Shown in pieces: positions 29,101 to 38,048 of a stretch of 64,000 nucleotides of DNA. A program made the position numbers and the translations under genes. Every line of letters begins with the position of its first letter. Within the stretch, counting starts at the first letter, position 1. The stretch is from DATJPR01 sp963843525 (lineage in GTDB: Bacteria > Bacteroidota > Ignavibacteria > UBA10030 > UBA6906): positions 1 through 64,000 of the forward strand of contig CAWJKM010000009.1 in assembly GCA_963843525.1 (NCBI GenBank), given 5' to 3'. The notes beneath the pieces are model-generated. The model saw nothing but the letters and a program-made list of their open reading frames with translations. It did not search any database and was not told the origin of the DNA.

Positions 29101-29216
29101 TGTGGATGGTGGATCCAGGGGTCGTTCTGGAAAAGATTGTTGTCGATCTCGGGGGAGTACGTCCGAGCTATCTGGGCCCGCCGGAGAGTTTTTTCCGTGG
29201 AGTCAAAGAGAAGTGA
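26184..29216 (+). CDS. Secreted GH115 xylan alpha-1,2-glucuronidase
   Basis: A protein of 1010 residues. I place the start at ATG 26184, 13 bases after GH8, because it gives a signal peptide (FFTLLVILSTPLLIFPQSLFA); the longer frame overlaps GH8. GH115 features: the N-terminal domain with GSDKRGTMYGMFTISEQIG, then VKYRGIFLNDEYPDLTNW, GNYLWPAMWNNAFNEDDPEN and YGADRIWIVNVGHFKGYEFP. The C-terminal beta domain begins near residue 820 (GYVSMEAEHFTAKT). These enzymes remove (4-O-methyl)glucuronate from internal positions of glucuronoxylan. It stands between GH8 and the CE15 esterase gene with gaps of only 13 and 10 bases. Confidence 0.92.
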   Translation: MAHNTSSTRTPRRFKVPGLGIAPTFFTLLVILSTPLLIFPQSLFAIDSEPYVRFDREKGGFPLCASGTSAPLCANTDDYPGILRILRVFQHDIATVTGVEPRIFVDRLPASKEIILVGTIGRNPLLDQLVREKKLDPHGIAGQWETFLVETVENPFPGVDRALVIAGSDKRGTMYGMFTISEQIGVSPWYWWADVPVKHHADVYVLPGRHTDGPPSVKYRGIFLNDEYPDLTNWITAKYGQVPTKQDPPIPPGIANYGHEFYERIFELLLRLKGNYLWPAMWNNAFNEDDPENAHLADQYGIVMGTSHQEPMLRAQKEWDRRYLNTLGTWNYAKEPETIEKFWREGIRRNKNYESIITIGLRGANDTPMAPGGPEENMALLEKIIGVQRKILAEEMNPDVTKVPQLWCLYKEVLDFYNAGMRAPDDVTLLWPDDNWGNVRRLPTAEERKRSGGAGVYYHFDYHGGPRSYQWINTNPIAKIWAQMSLAKEYGADRIWIVNVGHFKGYEFPLEYFMDLAWNTKKWTNSNINEYTRLWAAREFGPAYAGEIADIIAKYTKYNGRRKPELLSPTTYSLVNYREAETVVADFDTISRKAEDIFARLPEDERNAFYELVLFPTKASAIVNALYLAAGKNALYARQGRAATNDMADETRSLFSQDTSLMGYFNRSFANGKWDHFMDQAHLGYTDWADPPTNSLRAIPLTELEPPEAASLGVAIEGSESAWPDSKNDAVLPSFDRFNEERHYIEIFNKGATAFPYSVSGDRPWIKVDAPKGVITKETRIWVSIDWPQVQTGSDEGHIVIAGADSKAVVKVRLSNFEGFSRESLHGFVEGDGYVSMEAEHFTAKTRGGKYRWEKIEDYGHTLSAMATMSPLNAPPATPGADSPCLEYRMYLLGKGKVDVEGVFGPTLNFMPNRGLRYAVSFDNEHPRIVTLAPKSFSAQNGNSAWERLVEDNAYHSHSSHTIEKAGYHTLKVWMVDPGVVLEKIVVDLGGVRPSYLGPPESFFRGVKEK

Positions 29217-29226
29217 GGAGGCAGAA

Positions 29227-30723
29227 GTGGAACGTTCATCGGGAATGTCCGTCATGAGAATGTCTCGTGCCTGGTTGTTGGGTCTCCTGCTGGCTGTCAG
29301 GCCCGGAGGGGCGCAACCATGCCAGGCCCAGGCGCCCGACGTGTTTCGTATGTCGCAGGAAGAACGAGCGGCGTATTTTGCCAGGATCAATGCCGAGGCG
29401 CACACAAGCTGGGAAGCGATGGTTCGTCAGCTCGGGATTCGCTTGCCGGATTTCCTCCCTCCTCCGGCAGGAGATCCTCGTCGGCCAGGAGACACGTTTC
29501 AAAAGAAAGGGTCTTCCACCTGGTCCGACAGTGCGGACAATACATACACGCGTTCCGCCTGGGGGACCTGGAACAATTACGATGAATCGAAAGCCAATCC
29601 ATTCCCGCACCTGCCCGATCCGTTGGTCCTGGCCAACGGACGGCCGGTGAAAACGCCGGAGGTCTGGTGGAAAGAACGCAGACCAGAAATCGAAGATGGC
29701 TTCAACCGCGAGATTTTCGGTCGGGTGCCGGAAACGACACCCTCTGTGCATTGGGAGGTCCTCAGCAGCAGGGACACGACGATCGGGACGGTTGCGGCCG
29801 TGCAGAAAGAGCTCCGGGGACGAGTCGATAACTCTCTGGACCCGAAGGTCGACGTGGCAGTTCAGGTGACGTTGACGACGCCGGCCAATGCTTCACACCC
29901 CGTTCCGGTGATCTTGGAGTTCGGTTTCGTCCTGCCGCCGGGATTTCACTTCCCGGGCATGACGAAGCCTGAGGGTCCGACCTGGCAGGAGCAGGTCCTC
30001 GCGAGGGGATGGGGCTGCGCCGTTTATATCCCCACCAGCGTGCAGCCTGACAACGCCGCCGGGTTGACGCAAGGAATCATCGGGCTGGTGAACGGAGGGC
30101 TTCCGCGCAAACCCGAAGATTGGGGTGCTCTCCGGGCATGGGCGTGGGGAGCGAGCAGGGTGATGGACTATTTTGAAACCGACAGGACCCTCGATGCGAG
30201 GAAGGTCGGCATCGAAGGTATCTCCCGGTACGGGAAAGCGGTTCTTGTCACGATGGCGTACGATCAACGCTTTGCGATTGCGCTCGTCGGGTCTTCGGGA
30301 AAAGGCGGGGCCACGCTCTATCGGCGCGACTACGGCGAATCGATGGGGAACATCTGCTCGTCGGGTGAATATCATTGGTTTGCCGGCAACCTGCTCAGGT
30401 ACGTGCTGAGGCCGGATACTCTTGCCGTGGATTCGCACGAGCTGATCGCTCTCTGCGCACCCCGGCCGGTCTTCATCAGTTGCGGCTCGCCTGAAGTCGA
30501 AGGCCGTTGGGTAGACGACAGGGGACAATTCATGGCCGAAGTGGCCGCAGGTCCGGTCTACACACTCCTTGGCCTGCACGGGCTCGGCACGACGACGATG
30601 CCGGCCGCCGGCACTTCTTTCGACAGCGGCGCCCTGGCGTTCCGTCAGCACGAGGGAGGCCATACGGTCGATCCCAATTGGCCGTATTTTCTTCGGTACG
30701 CCCGGGAGTATTTCTCACGATAA
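29227..30723 (+). CDS. CE15 glucuronoyl (4-O-methylglucuronoyl) methylesterase
   Basis: A protein of 498 residues. The GTG at 29227 is chosen because AGGAGG lies five bases upstream and it starts only 10 bases after GH115; ATG codons at residues 7, 10 and 12 are alternatives. The signal peptide ends near CQAQ. The alpha/beta-hydrolase core shows the CE15 serine motif GISRYGKA, the acid-loop segment SPEVEGRWVDDRGQF and the catalytic His in HEGGHTVDPNWPYFL. CE15 enzymes cleave esters between xylan glucuronate and lignin alcohols. The position beside a GH115 suggests that lignin-linked glucuronoxylan is a natural substrate. Confidence 0.9.
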   Translation: MERSSGMSVMRMSRAWLLGLLLAVRPGGAQPCQAQAPDVFRMSQEERAAYFARINAEAHTSWEAMVRQLGIRLPDFLPPPAGDPRRPGDTFQKKGSSTWSDSADNTYTRSAWGTWNNYDESKANPFPHLPDPLVLANGRPVKTPEVWWKERRPEIEDGFNREIFGRVPETTPSVHWEVLSSRDTTIGTVAAVQKELRGRVDNSLDPKVDVAVQVTLTTPANASHPVPVILEFGFVLPPGFHFPGMTKPEGPTWQEQVLARGWGCAVYIPTSVQPDNAAGLTQGIIGLVNGGLPRKPEDWGALRAWAWGASRVMDYFETDRTLDARKVGIEGISRYGKAVLVTMAYDQRFAIALVGSSGKGGATLYRRDYGESMGNICSSGEYHWFAGNLLRYVLRPDTLAVDSHELIALCAPRPVFISCGSPEVEGRWVDDRGQFMAEVAAGPVYTLLGLHGLGTTTMPAAGTSFDSGALAFRQHEGGHTVDPNWPYFLRYAREYFSR

Positions 30724-30788
30724 CCGAATCCGGCACTCAATGATCGGGGCGTGCGGGATTGTCCATTCCAAATGGCGGGAGGTTCAAG

Positions 30789-32726
30789 ATGCATCGGAAG
30801 ATCAGTGTTTCCATGCTGTGCGTCTTCATTTTGATGTCCGGGCAGGAAGCATTGTCGTCGGTGAAGCTTCCCAGGTTGGTCGGAGATGGGATGGTCTTGC
30901 AGCGTGACACGGATGTCCGCCTCTGGGGCTGGGCAACGCCGGGAGAGCGGGTCAGCATCCGGTTTCTCGGGAAGAGCTTCGAGACGACCACAAACGCCGA
31001 CAGTGGATGGGCGATCGTGCTTTCTCCCATGAAGGCGGGTGGACCGTACAGCATGGAGATCGATGGCGCAAACCATATCGTTCTGAACGATATCCTGATC
31101 GGCGACGTGTGGGTCTGCTCCGGCCAGTCGAATATGGAGCTTCCCATGCAACGCGTCAAACCCCGGTACGAGGAGGTCATTGCCCATGCCGACAACCCCC
31201 GGATCAGACAATTCCTCGTGGCGCACAGATATGATTTCCTGGCGCCGCGACATGATTTGCCGTACGGGCAGTGGGAACCGGCAAATCCATGGAGCGTCCT
31301 GCGTTTCACCGCCGCAGGCTTTTTCTTCGCCCGATCACTTTGGGGGAAATATCATGTCCCCATCGGCTTGATCAATGCCAGCGTCGGCGGGACGCCGATT
31401 CAGTCCTGGATGAGCCGGGACGCCCTCAGGGAGTTCCCCGCTGAAATCAGGAGGGGGGAGGAGTTTGGCGACCCTGCATATCTCGACAGCGTGAGACACC
31501 GTAACGACTCCGTCAGGAATTCCTGGTATGACAACGTGTGGAAGGAGGACAAAGGGATAGACGGTCCAATGCCCTGGTTCGACCCGGCCTACGACGCGTC
31601 GTCGTGGCCGGAGATGAAAGTCCCGGGCTATTGGGCGGATGAAGGAGCGGGCAACACGAACGGCGTGGTCTGGTTCAGAAGAACGTTTACGGTCCCGCCG
31701 TCACTTGCCGGCAAGCCGGCACAACTCCTCATGGGGAGGATCGTCGATGGGGATTACGAATACATCAACGGGGTATTCGTCGGTTCGGTATCGTATCAAT
31801 ACCCCCCCAGGAGGTACACGGTAGCACCCGGCATCCTCAAAGCGGGGACGAACGTGATTGTTGCACGTGTCATCAGCGAGAGCGGCCGCGGGGGATTCAT
31901 CATGGACAAACCGTACGAGCTGAACATCGAAGGACACAAGATTGAACTTGCGGGGACCTGGAAGTACTCCGTCGGTGCGACGGCTGATCCGCTGCCAGGC
32001 CCGACGGTGATCGAGTATCAGCCGATGGGGTACTTCAACGGGATGATCGCTCCGCTTCTCAAGGCCAGCATCAAGGGTGTGATCTGGTATCAGGGGGAAT
32101 CGAATGCAGGAAGCCCTGCAGGGTATGGCGACATGTTCGCCGCCATGATCACGGATTGGAGGGAGAAATGGGGAGAAGGAAATTTCCCGTTTCTCTTTGT
32201 TCAACTCCCGAATTACGGGGAAGCGATAGCCTATCCTTCGGAAAGCGGTATGGCAGCAGTACGCGAGGCGCAGCGCCATGCACTCGCCCTTCCGAACACC
32301 GGAATGGCGGTCACGATCGACATCGGCGAATGGAACGACATTCATCCTCTTGACAAAGGCGATGTCGGCAAGCGTCTCGCCCTTGCGGCCGACAAGGTGG
32401 CCTACGGGGAGAAGAACATCGTCTCTTCCGGCCCTGTCGTTCAATCGCTGAAGAGAGAAGGGAAGACCATGGTCATCGCATTCACCAGCGTTGGGGGCGG
32501 ACTCGTCGCGAAAGGAGGCGGACCGTTGCGCCGGTTCGAGATCTCCGGCGACGGGAAGACGTTCGTCCAGGCGGAGGCGAGAATCGCGGGGCCAACCGTG
32601 ATTGTCTCGAGTCCGACCGTCCCCGAGCCCACGGCAGTCCGGTATGCATGGGCCGACAATCCTTCAGGGGCGAACCTGTACAACAAGGAAGGATTGCCCG
32701 CCTCGCCGTTTGAGATGGGAAAATGA
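30789..32726 (+). CDS. Secreted SGNH acetylesterase, CE20/sialate O-acetylesterase-like
   Basis: A protein of 645 residues; GGGAGG lies six bases before the ATG. Signal peptide: about 1-22. SGNH blocks: VWVCSGQSNMELPM with the nucleophile Ser, GVIWYQGESNAG, and the Asp-His pair in WNDIHPLDKGD. A jelly-roll insertion (about residues 260-390, VVWFRRTFTVPPSLAGK onward) splits the SGNH domain, as in CE20 xylan acetylesterases. Family members were often named sialate O-acetylesterase, but in a xylan locus removal of xylose O-acetyl groups is more likely. It is 65 bases after the CE15 gene. Confidence 0.85.
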   Translation: MHRKISVSMLCVFILMSGQEALSSVKLPRLVGDGMVLQRDTDVRLWGWATPGERVSIRFLGKSFETTTNADSGWAIVLSPMKAGGPYSMEIDGANHIVLNDILIGDVWVCSGQSNMELPMQRVKPRYEEVIAHADNPRIRQFLVAHRYDFLAPRHDLPYGQWEPANPWSVLRFTAAGFFFARSLWGKYHVPIGLINASVGGTPIQSWMSRDALREFPAEIRRGEEFGDPAYLDSVRHRNDSVRNSWYDNVWKEDKGIDGPMPWFDPAYDASSWPEMKVPGYWADEGAGNTNGVVWFRRTFTVPPSLAGKPAQLLMGRIVDGDYEYINGVFVGSVSYQYPPRRYTVAPGILKAGTNVIVARVISESGRGGFIMDKPYELNIEGHKIELAGTWKYSVGATADPLPGPTVIEYQPMGYFNGMIAPLLKASIKGVIWYQGESNAGSPAGYGDMFAAMITDWREKWGEGNFPFLFVQLPNYGEAIAYPSESGMAAVREAQRHALALPNTGMAVTIDIGEWNDIHPLDKGDVGKRLALAADKVAYGEKNIVSSGPVVQSLKREGKTMVIAFTSVGGGLVAKGGGPLRRFEISGDGKTFVQAEARIAGPTVIVSSPTVPEPTAVRYAWADNPSGANLYNKEGLPASPFEMGK

Positions 32727-32748
32727 ATGACTAATAAGGAACAACTTC

Positions 32749-34443
32749 ATGCGTCGTACCGTCCCACTCCTCCTGATGTTGGCCGGATTGCTTCAGGGCT
32801 CGGCAATGTCCCAAACCCCTGAATACACAAACCCAATCCTGGCAGGGTTTTACCCCGACCCGAGCATCTGTCGGGTCGGCGATGACTACTATCTCGTCAA
32901 TTCCACATTCGCCTACTACCCGGGGATCCCGGTGTTTCATAGCAAGGATCTTGTTGACTGGCAGCTCATCGGCTATGTCATCGACGACCCCAACGCATTG
33001 AGGTATGACAGCCTTGGCGTTTCGCGCGGGATATTCGCCCCCGCGATCCGTTACTCGAAAGGGTTCTATTATGTGACATGCACGTTTGTCGACGGAGGCG
33101 GGAATTTCATTGTGACGGCGAAGAACCCTGCCGGGCCGTGGTCACAACCGGTCTGGCTCCCCCAGGTATCGGGCATCGATCCATCCCTGTTCTTCGACGA
33201 CGACGGGAAGGCGTACTTGCTGTACAACAGTGTCGCGCCTGACAACACGCCGTTGTATGAGGGGCACAGGACCATCAGAATGCGCGGCTTCGACACCGAC
33301 CGTTTGAGAGTGATGGACGATGAGCGGATTCTTGTCAACGGTGGCACGGACATTAAACAGAAGCCTGTCTGGATAGAGGGTCCTCATGTTTTCAGGGTGA
33401 ATGGATACTATTACTTGATAGCGGCGGAAGGCGGGACCGCCGAGAATCATTCGGAGGTGGTCTTCAGGAGCAGGCTCATTGAGGGACCGTATCTCCCGTA
33501 TGATGACAATCCCATTCTGACGCAGCGGGACCTCAGTCCTGACCGGATAGATCCGGTCACATGCACCGGCCACGCCGACTTCGTCGAGACACCAGAAGGA
33601 GGATGGTGGGCGGTGTTTCTTGGCTGTCAGCCATATCCCCCCTACGCCGGGAACTACTATAATACCGGGAGAGAAACCTTCCTTGCGCCCGTCAGATGGA
33701 AAGACGGATGGCCGACGATCCTCCCTCATGGGCAACGGGTTCCCCGACGCCATCCTTATCCCCTTCCGTCGACCAGGGAGACGGGTGAACTCTCCTACGG
33801 CGGGAACATCGCATACACGGATGACTTCGACGCGACCAGCCTTGACCTGAATTGGGAATTCCTGAGAGCTCCCCTTGAGCGGTGGTACAGTCTGACCGAG
33901 AAACCCGGAAGCCTGGCAGTACAATTGCGACCCGAGACCTGCAACGGCAAAAACAACCCGAGCTTTCTTGCGCGCCGCCAGCAACACGCCGATTGCCAGG
34001 CGACAACGGCCATGGAATTCAACCCAAAGGAAGATTTCGAAAAGGCAGGACTCCTGGTGTTCCAGAACGAGACGCACTACTATTTCCTGTGCAAGTCACT
34101 TGAAGAGGGGCGACCTGTTGTGCAACTGTTCAGGTCTTCGGACTCGACCGATGGAATGGACCTCCTCGCCTCCCGGACATTGGACGGGGCGGAAGGAACG
34201 GAGAAAATCGTTCTCCGGATCGATGCCGAGGGAAAGACGTACGCGTTTTCGTATTCATTCAATCGAAAAGATTGGGTGAAGGTGATGGAGAACGTCGACG
34301 GGACGTTCCTGAGCACCAGAGTTGCAGGGGGATTTGTCGGATCCGTGTTTGCGCTGTATGCCACGTCGGTCGGGAAGCCCGACAGGAACACGGCGTATTT
34401 CGATTGGTTTTCCTACAAGGGGGATGAGCCGCCGGACAGATAG
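32749..34443 (+). CDS. Secreted GH43 beta-xylosidase/arabinofuranosidase
   Basis: A protein of 564 residues with signal peptide MRRTVPLLLMLAGLLQGSAMS. Five-bladed propeller motifs: the base Asp in GFYPDPSICRVGDDYYLVNS, the pKa-tuning Asp in SGIDPSLFFDDDG and the acid Glu in WIEGPHVFRVNGYYYL. From about residue 350 a concanavalin-like C-terminal domain follows, as in the beta-xylosidase branch of GH43. It probably releases xylose or arabinose from xylo-oligosaccharides in the periplasm or at the surface. It is 22 bases after the acetylesterase, with AAGGAA before the ATG. Confidence 0.9.
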   Translation: MRRTVPLLLMLAGLLQGSAMSQTPEYTNPILAGFYPDPSICRVGDDYYLVNSTFAYYPGIPVFHSKDLVDWQLIGYVIDDPNALRYDSLGVSRGIFAPAIRYSKGFYYVTCTFVDGGGNFIVTAKNPAGPWSQPVWLPQVSGIDPSLFFDDDGKAYLLYNSVAPDNTPLYEGHRTIRMRGFDTDRLRVMDDERILVNGGTDIKQKPVWIEGPHVFRVNGYYYLIAAEGGTAENHSEVVFRSRLIEGPYLPYDDNPILTQRDLSPDRIDPVTCTGHADFVETPEGGWWAVFLGCQPYPPYAGNYYNTGRETFLAPVRWKDGWPTILPHGQRVPRRHPYPLPSTRETGELSYGGNIAYTDDFDATSLDLNWEFLRAPLERWYSLTEKPGSLAVQLRPETCNGKNNPSFLARRQQHADCQATTAMEFNPKEDFEKAGLLVFQNETHYYFLCKSLEEGRPVVQLFRSSDSTDGMDLLASRTLDGAEGTEKIVLRIDAEGKTYAFSYSFNRKDWVKVMENVDGTFLSTRVAGGFVGSVFALYATSVGKPDRNTAYFDWFSYKGDEPPDR

Positions 34444-34526
34444 CCGCCCGGCGTTTTCGACGCGATGTGTTGCGGGTATCCTCAAAATCGCCTGTGTAAA
34501 GAGCAACTTCCTGAAGGGAAACAGCT

Positions 34527-36410
34527 ATGGTGAGGCGCTGCACTATTTTTGTCGCTCCTGTCCTTCTCTGTCTCTGCCTGGGCGTTTTGCCTGCGGCTAC
34601 ACAACCCTCCGGCGGACCCTACGGGCCGGTCCGGCAGAGTTACCCGCTGCCTCCAGCGGCCGGAAAGATCTATTATGTCGCCGTCAACGGGCAGGCACAC
34701 CAATCGGGCGAATCGCTCGAGAAGCCGACGACGCTTGAATCCGCGATCGGGCTAGTACGCACGGGAGACGCAATCGTTCTGCGCGGTGGCGTCTACCGAA
34801 CCGGGAACCTCGTGCTCAACCAGGGGATCACCATTCAGCCCTATGCGGATGAAGAGCCGATCCTGAAGGGGACCGACGTTCCCACGCAGTGGGAGAACCT
34901 GGGAAACGGTTTGTGGGTGACCAGATGGAGGCACCTGTTCCCCTCTTCGCCGGCAGACTGGTGGCCACGGAAACGTGAAGGGAAGAAAACTCCCTTGTAT
35001 CGGTTCAACAATGATATGGTGTTCGTCGACGGTCGCTTCCTGCAGGCCGTCGGCTGGGAAGGGGAAGTCGATTCGAACACGTATTGCATCGATTATGACT
35101 CGGCGAACGTGTACATCGGCGTCGACCCGGCAACCCATCTCGTGGAAATCACCTCGCACGACTGCGCAATTCTCAGGACAACCGGGGAATGTCACGGAAA
35201 GAGATCCGACCACAAGGGATACACCATCCGGGGAATCACGTTCACCCAATACGCCTACCGGGCGCTGGAAATCGAAGGGAAGGAGCCGGTCGGATTGTCT
35301 GACGAATCCACCTACGGGAAGGACGTCGTTGGTTCGACACTGGAGAACTGCACGATTTCGTTCTGTTCGCGTGTCGCCGGGTACTTTCGTGGGGATCATT
35401 TTACCATGCGGCACTGCAAGGTCAGCGACACGAGTACCGAAGGGGTCTACATCATCGGTTCGTCCGACGTTTTGTTGGAAGGAAATATCTTCACGCGCAA
35501 CAACATCGAAAACATTACCGGCTATTTTCCGGCTGCGGTGAAGATTTTCAACCAGTGCCACCGGGCTACCTGCAACGACAATCTGGTCATCGATCTGCCG
35601 CATTCGAACGGGATCTGGTACGACGTCGGAGAGGTCGACGGCGTCTTCACAAACAATTGGGTGCAGGACGTCGGCAGCGATGCCCCGACGATTGCCACCG
35701 ACCAAGTCTGGCCGAGCGACAACGGATTCTTCTTCGAAATTTCCAAAGGGGCCATCTGCGCAGGCAACGTCTTTGTGCATTGCGATCACGGCATGTTGGT
35801 GTTGAACAGTTCGAATGTCCGCATATACCAGAACACCTTCGTGAACAGCACTGCGTGCATCGGTCGGAACGGCCGGGTCGCCGCCGGCGATCGTTTCGGC
35901 TGGCATGCAAGTACGGGACCTGACGTCGAACAACGCGAGGGACACGAGTTCGTCAACAATCTGTTGACCGGCGACGAGGAGTTTCAGCGCCCTTTGCTTT
36001 TTGTATGGCAGCCGTCGTCGCTCTGCGAACGGCTTCCCCGGCCGGAGTTGCGCGAGATCGATAACAACGTGTTCGTCCGCGGTGCCGAAACAGCCCTGTA
36101 TCCGTTGATCCTTTGGAGTCCCGCGTCGAATGGACGCTGTCAGACGGGAATCGATACGGCAGAGGGGCTGCAGCGAATGTTCCCGGAGATCGCGCGTGGA
36201 AATCGGTCGTTCCAGGATTACGACGGCCCATTGTTCAAAAGCCGACGCCTCGGCAACTTTGCGCTGCTCGCGGCCTTCCCCGGAGCGACAGCCGGGGTGA
36301 AGGTACCCGATGCGATCCGGAAGGTCCTCATGTCCGGGGGCCCGCCCGTCGGGTATGTCGGGGCATACCTCCCTGGGCATTCTGAATTGGAACCATTGAA
36401 GAAGGAGTGA
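34527..36410 (+). CDS. Secreted right-handed beta-helix protein, possible GH120-like xylosidase
   Basis: A protein of 627 residues. Signal peptide: about 1-25 (LGVLPAATQ). The start of the body, IYYVAVNGQAHQSGESLEKP then AIVLRGGVYRTGNLVL, is the usual opening of Pectate-lyase-3-like beta-helices. Coils with NCTISFCSR, DVLLEGNIFTRNN and NVRIYQNTFVNS follow, and a VAGYFRGDHFTMRHCKVSDT stretch. No sorting domain is present. GH120 beta-xylosidases share this fold and this overall layout (short helix plus insert domain), so it may be one, but I cannot point to the catalytic Asp/Glu with confidence. It stands between GH43 and GH10, eight bases before the latter. Confidence 0.75.
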   Translation: MVRRCTIFVAPVLLCLCLGVLPAATQPSGGPYGPVRQSYPLPPAAGKIYYVAVNGQAHQSGESLEKPTTLESAIGLVRTGDAIVLRGGVYRTGNLVLNQGITIQPYADEEPILKGTDVPTQWENLGNGLWVTRWRHLFPSSPADWWPRKREGKKTPLYRFNNDMVFVDGRFLQAVGWEGEVDSNTYCIDYDSANVYIGVDPATHLVEITSHDCAILRTTGECHGKRSDHKGYTIRGITFTQYAYRALEIEGKEPVGLSDESTYGKDVVGSTLENCTISFCSRVAGYFRGDHFTMRHCKVSDTSTEGVYIIGSSDVLLEGNIFTRNNIENITGYFPAAVKIFNQCHRATCNDNLVIDLPHSNGIWYDVGEVDGVFTNNWVQDVGSDAPTIATDQVWPSDNGFFFEISKGAICAGNVFVHCDHGMLVLNSSNVRIYQNTFVNSTACIGRNGRVAAGDRFGWHASTGPDVEQREGHEFVNNLLTGDEEFQRPLLFVWQPSSLCERLPRPELREIDNNVFVRGAETALYPLILWSPASNGRCQTGIDTAEGLQRMFPEIARGNRSFQDYDGPLFKSRRLGNFALLAAFPGATAGVKVPDAIRKVLMSGGPPVGYVGAYLPGHSELEPLKKE

Positions 36411-36418
36411 GGTGAATT

Positions 36419-37994
36419 ATGGCAAGAGTCGGCAATCGTGTTCGCGCGGCGATGCTCATCGTAGTCGCGTTGACGACGCTGAGCGGCCGGTGTCCCGCAC
36501 AGCTCGCAAAAGGTCAGACAAAGTTTCTCGGTTCGAGCATCGGGATTCTCCACCCCACGTTCTCGACGTACTTCAATCAGGTGACCCCCGAAAATGACGG
36601 CAAATGGGGGAGCGTTGAAGGTGTGCAGGGATCGTTCTCGTTCTCTGCACTTGACAACATCTATCAGTTTGCCGTCAACAACACGTACCGCTACAAGCAC
36701 CACAATCTCGTCTGGGGAAATCAGCAGCCGTCGTGGATTACGTCGTTGGATTCGGCGAACCAACGGGCCGAAGTGGAAAAGTGGATTGACACAATCGCGG
36801 CGCGCTACCCGTCGACATCGTTTGTCGACGTTGTCAACGAACCTCTGCACGCCCCGCCTGGGTACGCCGCGGCCCTCGGCGGAGCCGGCACGACCGGCTG
36901 GGATTGGGTCGTCACGGCATTTGCCATGGCCCGGCATGCATTCTTTCCCGGCGTGAAGCTGCTGATCAACGACTACAACATCCTGCAGAGCAATTCGACC
37001 ACCGATACCTACATTCGGATCATTGATACGCTTAAGGTCAGGCACCTTATCGACGGCATCGGCATTCAGGGGCATTATTTTGAATTCAGGAGCCCTGCGG
37101 CCACCCCGGGGGGATACCTCTACCCTATCAGCACGATCAAGTACAATCTCAACAGGCTGACGGCACTTGGCTTGCCGGTGTACATCTCCGAATTCGACAT
37201 CAATGAGCCGGTGGACTCGATTCAGTTGCAGAATTACCAGACATACTTCCCGCTCTTTTGGGAGAATCCGGGTGTCGCCGGGATCACGTTGTGGGGATAT
37301 GAACAGGGGTATATTTGGCAGACGAACGGTTACCTTCTTCGGTCAAACGGAACGGAGCGCCCTGCACTCCAGTGGCTGCGTCGATATCTGGCTTCACCCA
37401 TGAACACCGGTGCTGGCTTCGCCGCTCGACACGAACGGGATCCAGAAAAATGCTCTTCTGCAGTGGCATCCGTCGAAGAGCGCGCTTTCCTATCGCGTCC
37501 AGGTGGCGATCGACAGTCTGTTTGCATCGGTCGCCGCAGACACAACCGTTCCTGATACTTTGGTGCAGCTCAGCCCCCTGGCATCCAATGTGAAGTTTTT
37601 CTGGCACGTTTCTGCAGCAAACGACAGCGGCGCAAGTTCGTACTCGCTCACGGGGAGCTTCACGACGGGTGACCAGATCCTCTCGGTGAATGCACCCGAG
37701 AGAACTCCCCTCGCCTACGGCCTGTCTCAGAATTACCCGAACCCGTTTAATCCGAGCACGATCATACGATATACGATTGCAGGAGACGGGCGACAGGGGA
37801 CGGGGAACAGCGACGTACACCTGGTGGTGTATGATGTTCTTGGGCGGGAGGTCGCAGTGCTTGTGAACGAGAAGCAGCCGGCGGGGACGTATGAAGCGAG
37901 AATGGATGGGACGAAGTTGTCGAGCGGTCTGTACTTCTACCGATTGACGGCCGGATCTTTTGCCGCGACGAAGACAATGGCGCTCATCAAGTAA
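36419..37994 (+). CDS. Secreted GH10 xylanase with fibronectin-like and T9SS domains; frameshifted
   Basis: The ATG at 36419 starts a signal peptide (AAMLIVVALTTLSGRCPAQ) and a compact GH10 domain: VTPENDGKWGSVE, KHHNLVWGNQQPSW, acid/base Glu in VDVVNEPLHAP, GIGIQGHYF and nucleophile Glu in VYISEFDINEP. The frame breaks at about 37401-37412. In this frame the protein ends with unrelated residues at 37555, while the +1 frame reads LASPLDTNGIQKNALLQW, a fibronectin-like module, then a type A sorting domain (SQNYPNPFNPSTIIRY, VYDVLGREVAVL, KTMALIK) to 37994. Dropping one G from CCGGTG gives one 524-residue frame (MNTVLASPLDTNG). The catalytic domain is intact, so the shift would cost only anchoring or secretion. 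It may be a sequencing error. Confidence 0.85.
37780..37812 (+). repeat. GGGACAG-type micro-repeat inside the second GH10 sorting domain
   Basis: GCAGGAGACGGGCGACAGGG then GACGGGGAACAGC. It resembles the intergenic block at 24664-24693 and sits at the same point of the sorting domain as the insertions in two other genes. It codes AGDGRQGTGNSD between two beta strands. Confidence 0.45.
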
Positions 37995-38048
37995 TCCGCT
38001 GCTCTGGGAGGACACTTTTGGCTTTCTGAACACGCACAGGAGGCCCTT

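Noticed and set aside
30789..32726. Sialic-acid metabolism suggested by the sialate O-acetylesterase similarity
   Set aside because: No sialidase or sialic-acid catabolic gene is near; the context is xylan, so an acetylxylan role fits better.
34752..36380. 542-codon antisense open frame over the beta-helix gene
   Set aside because: Shadow of a real coding frame; no signal peptide or motif.
36419..37994. Programmed +1 frameshifting as explanation for the two shifted T9SS genes
   Set aside because: The two sites share no slippery sequence or stop-codon context; a one-base insertion or sequencing error is simpler.
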